Positions 34,393-44,365 are shown, counted from the stretch's first letter. The stretch is 51,639 nt of DNA from Terriglobia bacterium (GCA_023512135.1 JAIMAG010000016.1:1-51639); one strand, 5' to 3'. Notes: generated by a model not told the origin, from the sequence alone. Numbers and translations: made by a program.

Positions 34393-35387
34393 ATTGGAGC
34401 CCGCTGCGCACGTTGCTACTCCCTCTGGCTTGGAGCTATGGAGCCGGCATGCGGGTGCGCGCCTGGTTCTATCGCCGGGGAATCTTTTGCGCACGGCGAC
34501 TGAATGGCATTGTCATCAGTGTCGGGAATCTGACCCTCGGCGGCACCGGCAAAACGCCCCTGGTGGCTTGGCTGGCTGCAGGGCTGGCTGATGCCGGCAA
34601 TCGCGTGGGCATCCTGATGCGCGGCTATCGCGGCCGTGGCGGCACCAGCGACGAAGCCGAACTGCTGCGCGAACGGTTGGGCGATCGGGCGCTGTTGGGC
34701 ATCGGCGCCAATCGCTACCGGAAGGGCCGCGAGCTGGCCCGTGGCGGCGTCAACTGTTTTGTCCTCGACGACGGTTTTCAGCACCTGGCGCTGGCGCGCG
34801 ACGTGGATATTGTGCTGATTGACGCGCTCGATCCGTTCGGCGCCGGACTGCTGCCGGTCGGCCGCCGGCGCGAGCCCAAGGCAGCTCTGCGGCGCGCTGA
34901 CGTGGTCGTCATCACGCGCAGCGAGCATGCCCCGGCCATCGAAGCGGTGGTGCGTCGCTTCACCGACGCGCCCATCTTCTACGCGCGCACCGAGCTGGAG
35001 AAGGTCGTTCCCAGCCCGCTCAGCGCCGTCGAAGCCGGTGCGGCCGACTGGTTCGGTCGGCGCGTGTTCGCATTCTGCGGCATCGGCAATCCTCAGGCGT
35101 TTTTTGAAGACGTTCGTCGCTGGGGGATGGAGCTGGTGGGCGGGATGGCCTTTCGTGACCATCATCGGTACACGCCGCGCGACGCTCAGCGGATCGAACA
35201 GGCGGCGCTGGCTGCCGGCGCAGAAGCCCTGATCACTACGGAAAAAGATATCTACAATCTGCGCGAGGTGTACTTCACGCGCCTGCCGGTCTACTTCTGC
35301 CGGATTGCGCTGCGCATCGCCGAGGCGGAGAAATTCTGGGAAGTGCTGGACGCCATCGTCGAAATGAAACGGAGCCGTCCGCAGTGA
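34389..35387 (+). CDS. lpxK: Tetraacyldisaccharide 4'-kinase
   Basis: A 332-residue membrane-associated kinase that phosphorylates the lipid A disaccharide at the 4' position, giving the acceptor for WaaA. VGNLTLGGTGKTP is the P-loop typical of LpxK, and VLDDGFQH and TTEKD are further family blocks. It overlaps waaA and waaF by four bases each. It shows that this organism makes lipid A, although the other lpx genes are elsewhere. Confidence 0.95.
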   Translation: MNWSPLRTLLLPLAWSYGAGMRVRAWFYRRGIFCARRLNGIVISVGNLTLGGTGKTPLVAWLAAGLADAGNRVGILMRGYRGRGGTSDEAELLRERLGDRALLGIGANRYRKGRELARGGVNCFVLDDGFQHLALARDVDIVLIDALDPFGAGLLPVGRRREPKAALRRADVVVITRSEHAPAIEAVVRRFTDAPIFYARTELEKVVPSPLSAVEAGAADWFGRRVFAFCGIGNPQAFFEDVRRWGMELVGGMAFRDHHRYTPRDAQRIEQAALAAGAEALITTEKDIYNLREVYFTRLPVYFCRIALRIAEAEKFWEVLDAIVEMKRSRPQ

Positions 35388-36433
35388 AGCTGCTGGTGCG
35401 CGCCACAAACTGGGTGGGCGACGCGGTGCTCTCGCTGCCCGCGCTGGCAGCACTGCGCACGCGGTTTCCCCGGGCGGAGATCGCCATCCTGGCACGACCC
35501 TGGGTAGCCGGGTTGTACCGCGGACAGGGGCTGGCTGACCGGCTGCTGGTGTTCGAGCACAACGGACGCCACCGCGGTTGGCGCGGCTTGGAGCGACTGG
35601 CGCAGGAACTGCGCGCAGAGCGCTTCGACCTGGCCATTCTGCTGCAGAATGCGTTACAGGCTGCCTGGCTCGCCTGGCGCGCCGGGATTGGTGAGCGCGT
35701 CGGATATGCCCGCGACGGGCGGAACTGGCTGTTGACCCGGGCTGTGCCCGTGCCACGCCCCGGAGAGATTCCCGCCCACGAACGGTTCTATTACCTGGAG
35801 CTTTTGCGCCGCGCTGGCCTGCTGGACGAACTCCCGCAAGTCGAGGAGATCCGACTGCGCGTTGACCCGCTGGCCAGGGAACAGGCCGAGCAGAAACTTC
35901 GCCGTGCCGGCGCACGCAGCGATGCGCCGCTGCGCGTAGCCATCGCGCCGGGCGCAGCGTACGGCTCGGCAAAATGCTGGCCGGTGGAACGCTACGCCGC
36001 GCTGGCCGACCGCTTGATTGCTCGCTTCGACGCCGATGTGATACTGTTCGGCGCTCCCGCGGAGCGCGAGGTGGCAGAACGAATTGTGACGGCGATGCGC
36101 GCGCGCGCCATCCTGCTGGCCGGCCAGACGCAAATCGAAGAACTGCCCGCCCTGCTGGCCGCCTGTCAGCTGTTCATCGGAAACGATTCCGGCGCGATGC
36201 ATGTTGCGGCGGCGGTGGGAGTGCCGGTGGTGGCCATTTTCGGACCCACCGATCCGGAAGGCACTGCGCCGGTCACTACACGCTGGACGCTGGTGCGCGA
36301 ACCGGTTCCGTGTAGTCCCTGTTTCCTGCGCCATTGTCCGATCGACCATCGCTGTATGACGCGCATCCCCGTGGACGCTGTGCTGGCCGCGGCGGCGCAG
36401 TGGATCGAAAGAGGAGTGCAGCGCTGTGGCTGA
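35384..36433 (+). CDS. waaF: Lipopolysaccharide heptosyltransferase II family protein
   Basis: A 349-residue glycosyltransferase family 9 enzyme expected to transfer L-glycero-D-manno-heptose to the inner core. ATNWVGDAVLSLPAL at residues 6-20 holds the catalytic Asp, and GNDSGAMHVAAAVGVPVVAIFGPTDP is the ADP-heptose site. It begins with GTG overlapping lpxK as GTGA and runs eight bases into gmhB. Order of addition relative to the second family 9 enzyme (38486-39499) is inferred from family resemblance only. Confidence 0.9.
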   Translation: MKLLVRATNWVGDAVLSLPALAALRTRFPRAEIAILARPWVAGLYRGQGLADRLLVFEHNGRHRGWRGLERLAQELRAERFDLAILLQNALQAAWLAWRAGIGERVGYARDGRNWLLTRAVPVPRPGEIPAHERFYYLELLRRAGLLDELPQVEEIRLRVDPLAREQAEQKLRRAGARSDAPLRVAIAPGAAYGSAKCWPVERYAALADRLIARFDADVILFGAPAEREVAERIVTAMRARAILLAGQTQIEELPALLAACQLFIGNDSGAMHVAAAVGVPVVAIFGPTDPEGTAPVTTRWTLVREPVPCSPCFLRHCPIDHRCMTRIPVDAVLAAAAQWIERGVQRCG

Positions 36434-36995
36434 AGCCGACCTCCTGCGCCCGGCCGTCTTCCTGGATCGCGACGGCACGATCGCCGAAGAGATGGGTTAT
36501 ATGAACCATCCGAGCCGGTTCCATATCTTTCCGTTTGCCGCTGAAGCCATCCGGCGGCTGAACCAGGCCGGCTTTCCGGTCGTTGTGGTGACGAATCAGT
36601 CGGGCGTGGCGCGGGGATTCTTTCCGGAAACTCTGGTGCAGCAGATCAACGAACAGATGGTGCGCGAGCTGGCAGCCCGGGGCGCGCGAATCGATGCGGT
36701 CTACTACTGCCCGCACAACCTGGCTTCCAATTGCGACTGCCGGAAACCGAAGCCAGGCATGCTGGAGCGCGCTGCACGCGAACACCGCCTGCGGCTGGCC
36801 GGCTCCTGGGTGGTGAGCGACCGCTACGCCGATGTGGAGATGGCCCATCGCGTCGGCGCCCGGGGCATCTTGGTGCTGACCGGTTACGGTCGCGGAGAGT
36901 TCGAATGGAATCGTGCGGGCTGGCCCAGGCCGCCGGAAGCGGTAGTGGCCGATCTGGCCGAGGCCGTCGACGTCATTCTGGAGGGTCGGCGGTGA
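36426..36995 (+). CDS. gmhB: D-glycero-beta-D-manno-heptose 1,7-bisphosphate 7-phosphatase
   Basis: A 189-residue HAD phosphatase in ADP-heptose synthesis. FLDRDGTI (residues 12-19) carries the nucleophile Asp, VVTNQSG is motif II and VSDRYADVEMA motif IV. CPHNLASNCDCRKPKPG gives the zinc knuckle typical of GmhB. The GTG start overlaps waaF by eight bases and the stop overlaps the HldE kinase gene. It acts between the two HldE activities encoded next. Confidence 0.93.
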   Translation: MAEADLLRPAVFLDRDGTIAEEMGYMNHPSRFHIFPFAAEAIRRLNQAGFPVVVVTNQSGVARGFFPETLVQQINEQMVRELAARGARIDAVYYCPHNLASNCDCRKPKPGMLERAAREHRLRLAGSWVVSDRYADVEMAHRVGARGILVLTGYGRGEFEWNRAGWPRPPEAVVADLAEAVDVILEGRR

Positions 36996-38005
36996 GCGCA
37001 GACCTGGGCCGCCTGGTCGAGTTGGTCGAGCAATTCCCGCAGCAGCGCGTGGTGGTGCTGGGCGATTTTGTTGCCGATGAGTACGTCTTCGGCGAAATCA
37101 GCCGGGTTTCGCGAGAGGCGCCCGTGCTGATTCTGCGACACCGGAAACGGGAACTGGTTCCGGGCGGCGCCGCGAACACAGCCAACAACCTGGCCGCGCT
37201 GGGCGCAGCGGTCGTGCCGGTCAGCCTGGTGGGGGACGACGAGGCCGGTCACGCTCTGCTCGAGCACTTCCGCCGCTGCGGCGTGCCCACGCGCTCGATT
37301 CTTCGCGTGCGCGGCTGGACCACTCCGGTCAAGACACGATTCCTGGCTGGCTGGACGCACTCCGCGCGGCAGCAGGTGCTCCGCGTCGACCGGGAGCCGG
37401 AGGGGGTTCCGGATGCACGGGTGCGCGCCGGGCTGCGGCAGCGTCTGCAGCGGGAAGCAGCACGGGCGCGAGCGGTGCTGGTGGCCGATTATGGGTTCGG
37501 TGTGGCCACCCCGGCCCTGGTGCGGCGGTTGCGCGGCAAGCTGGTCACGCTCGATTCGCGCCATGCGCTGCTCGACTATGCCCGTGCAGGTGTCTACGCC
37601 GCGACACCGAACGAACCGGAGCTCGAAGCGCTCTACCACACGTGCATCGGAACGGACGAACAGCGCCTGTTCACGCTCGGCGCACGCACGTTGCGGCGGA
37701 TGGGTCTGGCCGCGCTGGTGGTCACGCGGGGACGCGATGGCATGGTGGTGTTCGAACGCGGTCAGCCGCCGCGCCCCATTCCCATCTTCGGCTCCGACGA
37801 GGCCAAAGACGTCACCGGCGCCGGTGACACGGTGATTGCCGTCTTCACGCTGGCGCTGGCTGCCGGTGCCACGCCCTATGAAGCCGCAGTGCTGGCCAAC
37901 TATGCCGGTGGCATTGTGGTGATGAAGCGCGGCACCGCCACGGTCAGCCGCGCCGAACTGCTGGCCGCAATACGCAGCGAAGCTACCGCAGCACGCACCC
38001 CCTGA
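36992..38005 (+). CDS. D-glycero-beta-D-manno-heptose-7-phosphate kinase (HldE kinase domain as a separate protein)
   Basis: A 337-residue PfkB/ribokinase-family enzyme that phosphorylates heptose-7-phosphate at C1. [15 protein letters not shown] is the sugar-binding block and [11 protein letters not shown] the catalytic and anion-hole block. E. coli fuses this domain to the nucleotidyltransferase as HldE; here the two are separate overlapping genes (rfaE1 and rfaE2 style). The GTG at 36992 overlaps the gmhB stop, with GGAGG about six bases upstream. Confidence 0.92.
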   Translation: MSADLGRLVELVEQFPQQRVVVLGDFVADEYVFGEISRVSREAPVLILRHRKRELVPGGAANTANNLAALGAAVVPVSLVGDDEAGHALLEHFRRCGVPTRSILRVRGWTTPVKTRFLAGWTHSARQQVLRVDREPEGVPDARVRAGLRQRLQREAARARAVLVADYGFGVATPALVRRLRGKLVTLDSRHALLDYARAGVYAATPNEPELEALYHTCIGTDEQRLFTLGARTLRRMGLAALVVTRGRDGMVVFERGQPPRPIPIFGSDEAKDVTGAGDTVIAVFTLALAAGATPYEAAVLANYAGGIVVMKRGTATVSRAELLAAIRSEATAARTP

Positions 38006-38493
38006 TGGATACCCGCGAAAAAATCCTTTCGCTCGAGCAGCTCCAGGCGCGACTGGCAGAACATCGTGCTCGCGGCGCTCGGATTGTGCTGGCCAACGGC
38101 GTGTTCGACTTGCTGCACGTGGGGCATGTGCGCTATCTGTCCGGGGCGCGGGCCGAAGGAGACGTGCTGGTGGTAGCCGTCAACTCCGATGCCAGCGCTC
38201 GGGCCCTGAAAGGGCCGGGACGCCCGCTGCTCGATGAGCGGGCACGGGCAGCGCTGGTCGCCGCAGTGGCGGCAGTGGACTACGTCACGGTGTTCGACGC
38301 ACCCAATGTGGAGTTTTTGCTGGAAGCGCTTCGACCCGATGTCCACGCCAAAGGCACCGACTACACGCCGACCACGGTGCCCGAGCGGGAGACGGCACGC
38401 CGGCTCGGCATCCGGATCGCGATTGTCGGCGACCCGAAGCGGCATTCGACCCGGCAGTTGCTGGCGCGGCTGCGGGAAGGGAACCATGGCTGA
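38005..38493 (+). CDS. D-glycero-beta-D-manno-heptose-1-phosphate adenylyltransferase (HldE transferase domain as a separate protein)
   Basis: A 162-residue nucleotidyltransferase that makes ADP-heptose. [17 protein letters not shown] contains the HxGH motif and [12 protein letters not shown] is typical of RfaE2. It is joined to the kinase gene by TGATG and overlaps waaC by eight bases. With GmhB and the kinase it gives three of the four ADP-heptose steps; gmhA and the epimerase gene hldD are not in the window. Confidence 0.93.
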   Translation: MDTREKILSLEQLQARLAEHRARGARIVLANGVFDLLHVGHVRYLSGARAEGDVLVVAVNSDASARALKGPGRPLLDERARAALVAAVAAVDYVTVFDAPNVEFLLEALRPDVHAKGTDYTPTTVPERETARRLGIRIAIVGDPKRHSTRQLLARLREGNHG

Positions 38494-39499
38494 GCCGCGC
38501 ATTCTGATTGTGCGGCTCAGCTCGCTGGGCGATGTGGTGCATACGCTGCCGGCGGTGCATGCCTTGCGGGCGGCATTCCCCGCAGCGGAAATCGACTGGC
38601 TGGTCGAGGCCCGCTGGGCACCGCTGCTCGCCGGCAACCCGGACCTGAACGCGGTAGTGAAAATCTCCACGCGGTCCTGGCGCGATGTTTGCGCAACGGT
38701 GAAGCGATTGCGCCGGCGCCGTTACGACCTGGCGGTGGATTTTCAGGGACTCTACAAGTCCGCCCTGCTGGCCAGGGTAGCTGGCGCAGCGCAGCGCATC
38801 GGCTTCGCACCCGGCGCAGCCCGCGAGCGCGGTGCGGCGGTTTTCTACACGCAGCGCGTCGAGCCACGTGCGCGCCACGTGGTCGAGCAGAATCTGGAGC
38901 TGGCCGCTGCGGCAGGAGCACGCGCGGGGCCATGCTGCTTCCCGATTCAGCTTGCCGCGGACGCACAGCTCCGGGTTCGCCAGCAACTGGCGGCACATGG
39001 GGTGCAGAAGTATTTTGTGCTCAGCCCGGGTGGCGGCTGGCGTTCGAAATGCTGGCCGGCGGAGCGCTACGGAGAACTGTATCGCCGGCTGGTCGCTTTA
39101 CCGGCACTGGCGGACTGCCGAGGTGTGGTGAACGCCGGACCGGGCGAGCGCGACCTGGCGGAAGCGGTGCAGCGAGCTGCGGGCGCCGAAGGTCCCGTCT
39201 GGTTTCCGCTGGAACTTCCCGAGTTGGCGGCGCTGGTTGCAGGCGCGGAGTTCCTGGTGAGTGGCGACAGCGGCCCGTTGCATCTCGCAGTAGCGCTCGG
39301 AGTGCCGGTTGTCGGGTTGTACGGGCCGACCGACCCGGCGCGCAATGGGCCGTTCTCGGCTGCAGACATCGTGGTGCGCAAGGCGCGACCGGACGAAACC
39401 AGTTACCGGCGCGGGAAGCACTACTCGGCCGCGATGCTGGCGATTTCGGTGGAGGATGTGGTCGCCGCAGTGGAGCGTCGCCTGGGGTTGCGTTTGTGA
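38486..39499 (+). CDS. waaC: Lipopolysaccharide heptosyltransferase I family protein
   Basis: A 337-residue glycosyltransferase family 9 protein. [20 protein letters not shown] at the N-terminus is the WaaC signature, and [26 protein letters not shown] the ADP-heptose site. It probably adds the first heptose to Kdo. The ATG at 38486 is used; the open frame extends upstream into the transferase gene, but that is a shadow. Its stop overlaps the ICMT-like gene as GTGA. Confidence 0.88.
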   Translation: MAEPRILIVRLSSLGDVVHTLPAVHALRAAFPAAEIDWLVEARWAPLLAGNPDLNAVVKISTRSWRDVCATVKRLRRRRYDLAVDFQGLYKSALLARVAGAAQRIGFAPGAARERGAAVFYTQRVEPRARHVVEQNLELAAAAGARAGPCCFPIQLAADAQLRVRQQLAAHGVQKYFVLSPGGGWRSKCWPAERYGELYRRLVALPALADCRGVVNAGPGERDLAEAVQRAAGAEGPVWFPLELPELAALVAGAEFLVSGDSGPLHLAVALGVPVVGLYGPTDPARNGPFSAADIVVRKARPDETSYRRGKHYSAAMLAISVEDVVAAVERRLGLRL

Positions 39500-40038
39500 G
39501 CGCGACGAAGCACAGCCTGGCCCGCTGGCGTGTGCGCGCGGGTTATCCGTTGGCATTGGCCTGTCTATGGCTCTCGCAGCCGACGCCGCAGACGCTGCGT
39601 TTGGGCTTCCTGGTCGGGCTGTTCGGTCTGCTGCTGCGAGCGGCCGCAGCCGGTCATCTGCGCAAACACGAAGCACTGGCCACGACCGGCCCTTACGCCT
39701 GCACCCGCAATCCGCTCTATCTGGGCAGCGCAATGTTGGCGGCTGGTTTCGCCGTGGCTGCGGCTTCCGTGTGGGTAGCGGTGCTGCTGGCCTGCTACTT
39801 GGCGCTGTTCTATCCGGCGGTGATGCGGCAGGAAGAACAGGAACTGCGCCAGCACTACGGGGAGCAGTTTGACGCCTATGCGGCGCGTGTGCCCCGATTC
39901 TGGCCCCGTTTGCGACTCGCCGAAGTCAGAAACTGGAGCTTCTCATGGCGAAACTATCTGCGCAACCGCGAGTACGAAACCGCCGTAGGCTTTGCCATCG
40001 CTCTCTATTTGCTCTGGCTGCGGTATCAGTTTGGCTGA
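39496..40038 (+). CDS. Isoprenylcysteine carboxyl methyltransferase-like membrane protein
   Basis: A 180-residue integral membrane protein with about four helices. TRNPLYLGSAM and QEEQELRQHYGEQFDAYAARVPRFWP form the SAM-binding core of the ICMT/PEMT family. After this core come about 35 extra residues ending in a further membrane segment (VGFAIALYLLWL). It is the last gene of the LPS operon, coupled to waaC by GTGA, so a lipid or LPS-core methylation role is likely. No substrate can be assigned; prenyl-cysteine is improbable in this setting. Confidence 0.82.
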   Translation: MSATKHSLARWRVRAGYPLALACLWLSQPTPQTLRLGFLVGLFGLLLRAAAAGHLRKHEALATTGPYACTRNPLYLGSAMLAAGFAVAAASVWVAVLLACYLALFYPAVMRQEEQELRQHYGEQFDAYAARVPRFWPRLRLAEVRNWSFSWRNYLRNREYETAVGFAIALYLLWLRYQFG

Positions 40039-40059
40039 GACCAGAAGAAAGTGCCGCGA

Positions 40060-40320
40060 CTACTGCACGCGGTAGATTTCGTTCATCAGGCGGCGGAAGC
40101 GCGGCTGGATGATCAGATCGAAAGCGCGCTCTTTGCCCGGGAACAGCTCCAGCGCGCAGCGGCGCGTGGCCTGGAGCAACTCGACTGCCTGCTCGTAGTT
40201 CAACTGCCCCTGGGCGATCACGCCGAGCGCCAGCTCAACGCTGATGCGGAGCTGGCGCATACGTCTGCTTTCCTCGTCGATTTCTTCTTGTGTTGGCCTC
40301 GGCTTGAGGGCTTCTTCCAT
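40060..40320 (-). CDS. Small helical protein of unknown function
   Basis: An 86-residue soluble protein, mostly helical and highly charged, with EEIDEESRRMRQLRISVELALG and a C-terminal FDLIIQPRFRRLMNEIYRVQ. I do not recognise the family. The ATG at 40320 is preferred because a TATAAT lies at 40348-40353, which excludes the longer in-frame start at 40392. It ends 21 bases from the convergent LPS operon, and comEC lies upstream on the same strand. Confidence 0.68.
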   Translation of the reverse strand: MEEALKPRPTQEEIDEESRRMRQLRISVELALGVIAQGQLNYEQAVELLQATRRCALELFPGKERAFDLIIQPRFRRLMNEIYRVQ

Positions 40321-40347
40321 GTTCGGCCGTGAGGCGATACAAATTCC

Positions 40348-40353
40348 ATTATA
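40348..40353 (-). promoter_or_regulatory. -10 box for the 86-residue hypothetical
   Basis: A perfect TATAAT on the minus strand predicts a start near 40341 and a leader of about 20 bases without a ribosome binding site. Confidence 0.45.
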
Positions 40354-40442
40354 GGAAGTGCTGCGGTGTGGCTCAAGCGGAACCGGGCTCACTGCGTCGA
40401 ATTCGTCATACCCACTGCAACGCCGCGGTGCTGTCGTGCACT

Positions 40443-43076
40443 TTACTGCGCCGTCGCCGCAGGCCAGAAGGGGTGCGCGCGCAGCGTGGTGCCATCACTG
40501 AAAACTGAAACGGCGCCATGGCGGTCCGTGCGGAACAGCCGCAGCGCGGGATCGGACAACGTGCGCAGCACTTCCGTGTGGGGATGACCAAAAGGATTGT
40601 TGGCGCCCAGGGAAAGCACGGCCACCTGCGGCGTCACCGCAGCAACAAACTCGCGGTTCGCTGACGTCCGACTGCCGTGGTGCGGCACTTTGAGCAGGTC
40701 GGCATCGAGCGGGTCGCCGCGCCGCACCAGTTCCTGTTCCACGTCGCGTTCGATATCGCCACAGAGCAGGAAGGCGTGGCGGCCGTATTCCAGCCGCAGG
40801 ACCAGCGAGTCGTTGTTGCTGACGGCAGGCGCCGGCTCAGACGACTCCGGCCAGAGCACGAACACGGTCATGCCACCCCAGGGGAAGACATCGCCCCGCC
40901 GCCGCACCACGACGGGCACCCGGCGCGCCGCTGCATGTGCCAGCAGCGCACCGAAGGCGGGTTGCTCGACCGCACGACCGATCCACAGCTCGCCCACGGC
41001 GAAATTGTCCAGGATGGCGTAGAGGCCTTCCATGTGATCCTGATGTGCGTGGGTCAATGCTACGGCGTCCAGCCGTTTCAGCCCGCGCGACCACAGGTAG
41101 GGCGAAACAATCTGCTCGCCGGTATCCGGCGCTGTGCGGTAACCGCCGCGGCGGGAAGCGAACATCCCGCCGGCATCCACGAGCAGAGTGCGGCCTTCCG
41201 GTGTGGCTATGAAGATGGCGTCGCCCTGGCCGACATCGAGCACGGTCGCTTCGAGCGCACCGGCCGTTAGCCGCGGAGAGAACGGGTGCGTGAGCAACAG
41301 CACTACAAACACCGTCAGGGGCACGACGGCAGCCCACTGCCATGCCCGCGATAGCGGCCGCGCCGCTCGCAGGCGCGCATGTGCGGCCACGGCCAGCAGC
41401 GCAAGCGCGACAAAAAATCCCAGCAGCACCCATGCGGGCGGATCCGGGAGACGATAGCTGGTGCCCGGCCAACCCGCACACCATTCCACCAGGGCAACCA
41501 GTGCACCCAGTACCCAGCGACAGACAGGATACGCAATCGCACCCAGACCTTCCCAAATGGCCCCGAGTGCCAGCGCCAGATAACCGACCGGCAGCGCCAG
41601 CCCGGCCAGCAGCGAGGCCGGCATGTTGACCAGCGGCCCGATGAGCGGGACGCGATGGAAGTAGTCGGCCATCAGACCCATCATGCCCACCTGGATGGCC
41701 GTGCTGAGGACCAGTAGCTCCCAGAGTCGAAAGGCGACGCGGCAGGGCAGTACGAACAGACGGTCCGCGTGCGAAGCCAGCGGGCGGGGCAATCGCAGCG
41801 CAAGCCAGCCAGCCAGGGAGCGCAGGTCGAGCCGGAACTGCGCTGCCCGCGGCGAGTGCGCACCATCGCGCGTTACATCCGTCAGTTCCAGCAGCGCGCG
41901 GCGGTATGGCGCACTGGTTTGCTCGATCCAGGGCAGTCCGAGCGCACCGATCATGCCCGTAGCCAGGAAGGAAAGCTGAAAACTCGGATCCGCCAGCGCA
42001 GACGGCCGCGCCAGCAACAACAGCAGCGCGGCAAGGCCGATCGTGTTCAGCAGTTCCACTTTGCGGAACAGCAGCCGCGCCAGTACCACCAGCGCTGCCA
42101 TCAGCGCGGCGCGTTCAATCGGCGGGCGGTCTTCCACCAGGGCCACAAAGAATCCGAGTGCAGCGAGGGTCACCAGCGTGATGGCCGGCAATCCCAGATG
42201 CGACGTGCGTCCCAGCCACCAGACCAGCAGGGCCAGCGCCGCGACGTGCAGCCCGCTCAGCACCAGCACGTGGTAGGTGGCGGTGCGCTGAAAGGCTTCG
42301 GTCAGCTCGTGATCCACGAAGCTGCGGTCTCCGAACAGGATCGCGCGCGCAGTCGCGGCCAGCCGGGGCTGATCGGCGAAGATGGACTCGACGCGTTCCA
42401 GCATGATCCCTCGAAGGCGAGCGAACCGGTGAGCCATCGAGGGCGGCGGAGACTCCAGGCGTTGCAGCAGTTCAGGACTGCGCAGGGTGGCGTTCAAGTG
42501 GATGCCGATGCGATCGAAATGCGCGCGGGCGTCGAAGGCGCCCGGATTGCCGTAGTTGCGGACAGGCCGCGCACGCACGAGCGCTTCGATGCGGTCTCCG
42601 GCGCGCACCGCCGGCAGTGCGGGTGGCCGGGCAGCATCGGGATCGAAGTAGTAGTGAATGCGCAGCCCGCCGGAGACCGATTCGTGCCGCCCCTGCAGCT
42701 CGACGAACGTCAGCTCGACTTCGTACCGCACGCCCCAGGGCAGCCGCACCGGGTCGCTGCGCAGCACTCCCTGCCAGCGCAGCGGCAGATCGAGTGCCTC
42801 GGCGAGGGCGCTGTCCGGAGACTGCAGCAGCCGCAGGACGTGGTTGGCTGGGCGGGCGCGTGACTCGAGCTGCGCGGCTGCCGCTCCGAGCAATCCCCAG
42901 GCCAGAAGTGCCGCAACCCAGGCCGGCAGCCGGAAATCTTGCGTCAGCAGAATCAGACCGAGCAGTAACAGAACTGCCGCAGCCATCAGCAGGGGCCCGG
43001 GCGCCTGGGGCACCACGTCCGCCAGCGCCACCCCGGCGGCGAGCAGGCATGCCAGCCACAGCGCAGGCAGCTTCAC
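40443..43076 (-). CDS. comEC: DNA uptake channel protein ComEC/Rec2
   Basis: An 877-residue inner-membrane protein for natural transformation. The N-terminus has membrane helices and an OB-like DUF4131 region (about residues 25-200), the competence domain with many helices covers about 220-560, and the C-terminal metallo-beta-lactamase domain starts near 620 with LDVGQGDAIFIATPEGRTLL, LTHAHQDHMEG and VPHHGSRTS. These metal-binding residues suggest an active nuclease. It starts with GTG overlapping the methyltransferase gene as GTGA. Confidence 0.93.
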   Translation of the reverse strand: MKLPALWLACLLAAGVALADVVPQAPGPLLMAAAVLLLLGLILLTQDFRLPAWVAALLAWGLLGAAAAQLESRARPANHVLRLLQSPDSALAEALDLPLRWQGVLRSDPVRLPWGVRYEVELTFVELQGRHESVSGGLRIHYYFDPDAARPPALPAVRAGDRIEALVRARPVRNYGNPGAFDARAHFDRIGIHLNATLRSPELLQRLESPPPSMAHRFARLRGIMLERVESIFADQPRLAATARAILFGDRSFVDHELTEAFQRTATYHVLVLSGLHVAALALLVWWLGRTSHLGLPAITLVTLAALGFFVALVEDRPPIERAALMAALVVLARLLFRKVELLNTIGLAALLLLLARPSALADPSFQLSFLATGMIGALGLPWIEQTSAPYRRALLELTDVTRDGAHSPRAAQFRLDLRSLAGWLALRLPRPLASHADRLFVLPCRVAFRLWELLVLSTAIQVGMMGLMADYFHRVPLIGPLVNMPASLLAGLALPVGYLALALGAIWEGLGAIAYPVCRWVLGALVALVEWCAGWPGTSYRLPDPPAWVLLGFFVALALLAVAAHARLRAARPLSRAWQWAAVVPLTVFVVLLLTHPFSPRLTAGALEATVLDVGQGDAIFIATPEGRTLLVDAGGMFASRRGGYRTAPDTGEQIVSPYLWSRGLKRLDAVALTHAHQDHMEGLYAILDNFAVGELWIGRAVEQPAFGALLAHAAARRVPVVVRRRGDVFPWGGMTVFVLWPESSEPAPAVSNNDSLVLRLEYGRHAFLLCGDIERDVEQELVRRGDPLDADLLKVPHHGSRTSANREFVAAVTPQVAVLSLGANNPFGHPHTEVLRTLSDPALRLFRTDRHGAVSVFSDGTTLRAHPFWPAATAQ

Positions 43077-44365
43077 GTGCGCCTCACCAGCTCGACCAGC
43101 GTCTCGATGTGGTAGGTTTGCGGGAACAGATCGAACAGCTCGATTCGGGCAATTTCGTAGGCGCCAGCCGAGTGACGCTCCAGTGCCGCCAGGTCGCGTG
43201 CCAGTGTCGCCGGATCGCAGGAAAGATAGCGAATGCGCCGCGGCGCGAGCCGGGCCATACGCTCCACTGCAGATGCCAACACGCCACCGCGCGGCGGGTC
43301 GAGCACGATCAGGTCCGGCGAGGCATCCAGACCGGCCAGGTATTTTTCAACGCTGCCTTCGACGATCTGCACGCGGCTGGAAGCTGCCGCACGCAGATTT
43401 TCTTTCAAGTCGCGCACGGCTGCTGGATTGGATTCCACCGCTACCACGCGTTCGATGCTGGCGCTGAGTGGAACGGTGAAAAATCCGACGCCGGCATACA
43501 GCTCCAGTGCCAGCGTGCCGGCGGCATCGCGCGTCACCGCATGGCGGAGTCGCTCGAGCAGTGTGTGGTTCACCTGGAAAAACGACAGGTGACCGACGCG
43601 GTAGTGAGTGTCGCCGACCGCATAGTGAATGTAGCCGGGCCCGTCCAGCTCGAAGCGTTCCCGGGATGCGTCGTAGAGCAGCAGCGATTCCAGCCCGGGC
43701 AGCGCATCGCGAAACGCCTGAACAATGTGCTGCGGCCCGGCCGGGAAACGTGTGAATGAAACATTCAGCAGCATGCGGCCGTGGGCGGGGTCGGCGAAAA
43801 CTTCGAGCTCGGTGATTCCGGCGGGCAGGGCACCCCGCGCGAGCAGGTCGCGGAGCGACACCAGCGTTTGCTCGAGCGCTGGCGCCAGAATCGGACACTG
43901 CTCGACGGCACAGAAAGCATGCGAGCCAGCGCGTTCGTACCCGATTGCGGCGCTGCCGCCGGGGTCGCTCAAGAATTGAATTTTCCACTGCGCACGGTTG
44001 CGGTACCCGTACGGTGCGGAAGGATGCGTCATGATTTCGCTGCGGTACTGAATGCCGCCGAGACGGCCGAGTGTTTCGCGCAGAATTTGCGTTTTGAAGC
44101 CGAGCTGCGCAGGGTAGGGAATATGCTGGTAGTCGCAGCCGCCGCAGACGGTGAAGTGCCGGCAGGCGGCTGCGGTGCGCTGCGGCGAGGGCGTGAGGAC
44201 ACGTTCCAGCCGTCCCCGAACGAATTTCCGGCGTCGTTCAACCGGCTGGACAGCCACAATTTCGTCGGGGATCACAAACGGCACAAAGACCGCGTGGGAG
44301 TCGTGATGCGCCAGCCCTTCGCCGCCGTAGATGAGCTTTTCGATCCGGACTTCGATGGTTTCCAT
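43073..44365 (-). CDS. 23S rRNA (uracil-5-)-methyltransferase RlmD/TrmA-family protein
   Basis: A 430-residue SAM-dependent RNA methyltransferase. The N-terminal 55 residues are a TRAM domain, then CRHFTVCGGCDYQHI gives the [4Fe-4S] cysteines. ELYAGVGFFTVPL binds SAM, DPPRGG is the motif IV equivalent, and YLSCDPATLARDL holds the catalytic Cys. It methylates a uridine at C5 in rRNA or tRNA; which one is undecided. The ATG at 44365 starts the TRAM domain. The gene is coupled to comEC. Confidence 0.9.
   Translation of the reverse strand: METIEVRIEKLIYGGEGLAHHDSHAVFVPFVIPDEIVAVQPVERRRKFVRGRLERVLTPSPQRTAAACRHFTVCGGCDYQHIPYPAQLGFKTQILRETLGRLGGIQYRSEIMTHPSAPYGYRNRAQWKIQFLSDPGGSAAIGYERAGSHAFCAVEQCPILAPALEQTLVSLRDLLARGALPAGITELEVFADPAHGRMLLNVSFTRFPAGPQHIVQAFRDALPGLESLLLYDASRERFELDGPGYIHYAVGDTHYRVGHLSFFQVNHTLLERLRHAVTRDAAGTLALELYAGVGFFTVPLSASIERVVAVESNPAAVRDLKENLRAAASSRVQIVEGSVEKYLAGLDASPDLIVLDPPRGGVLASAVERMARLAPRRIRYLSCDPATLARDLAALERHSAGAYEIARIELFDLFPQTYHIETLVELVRRT

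Noticed and set aside
41769-42863. A 364-codon plus-strand open frame opposite comEC
   Set aside because: Gln/Arg-rich low-complexity shadow of the comEC coding strand.
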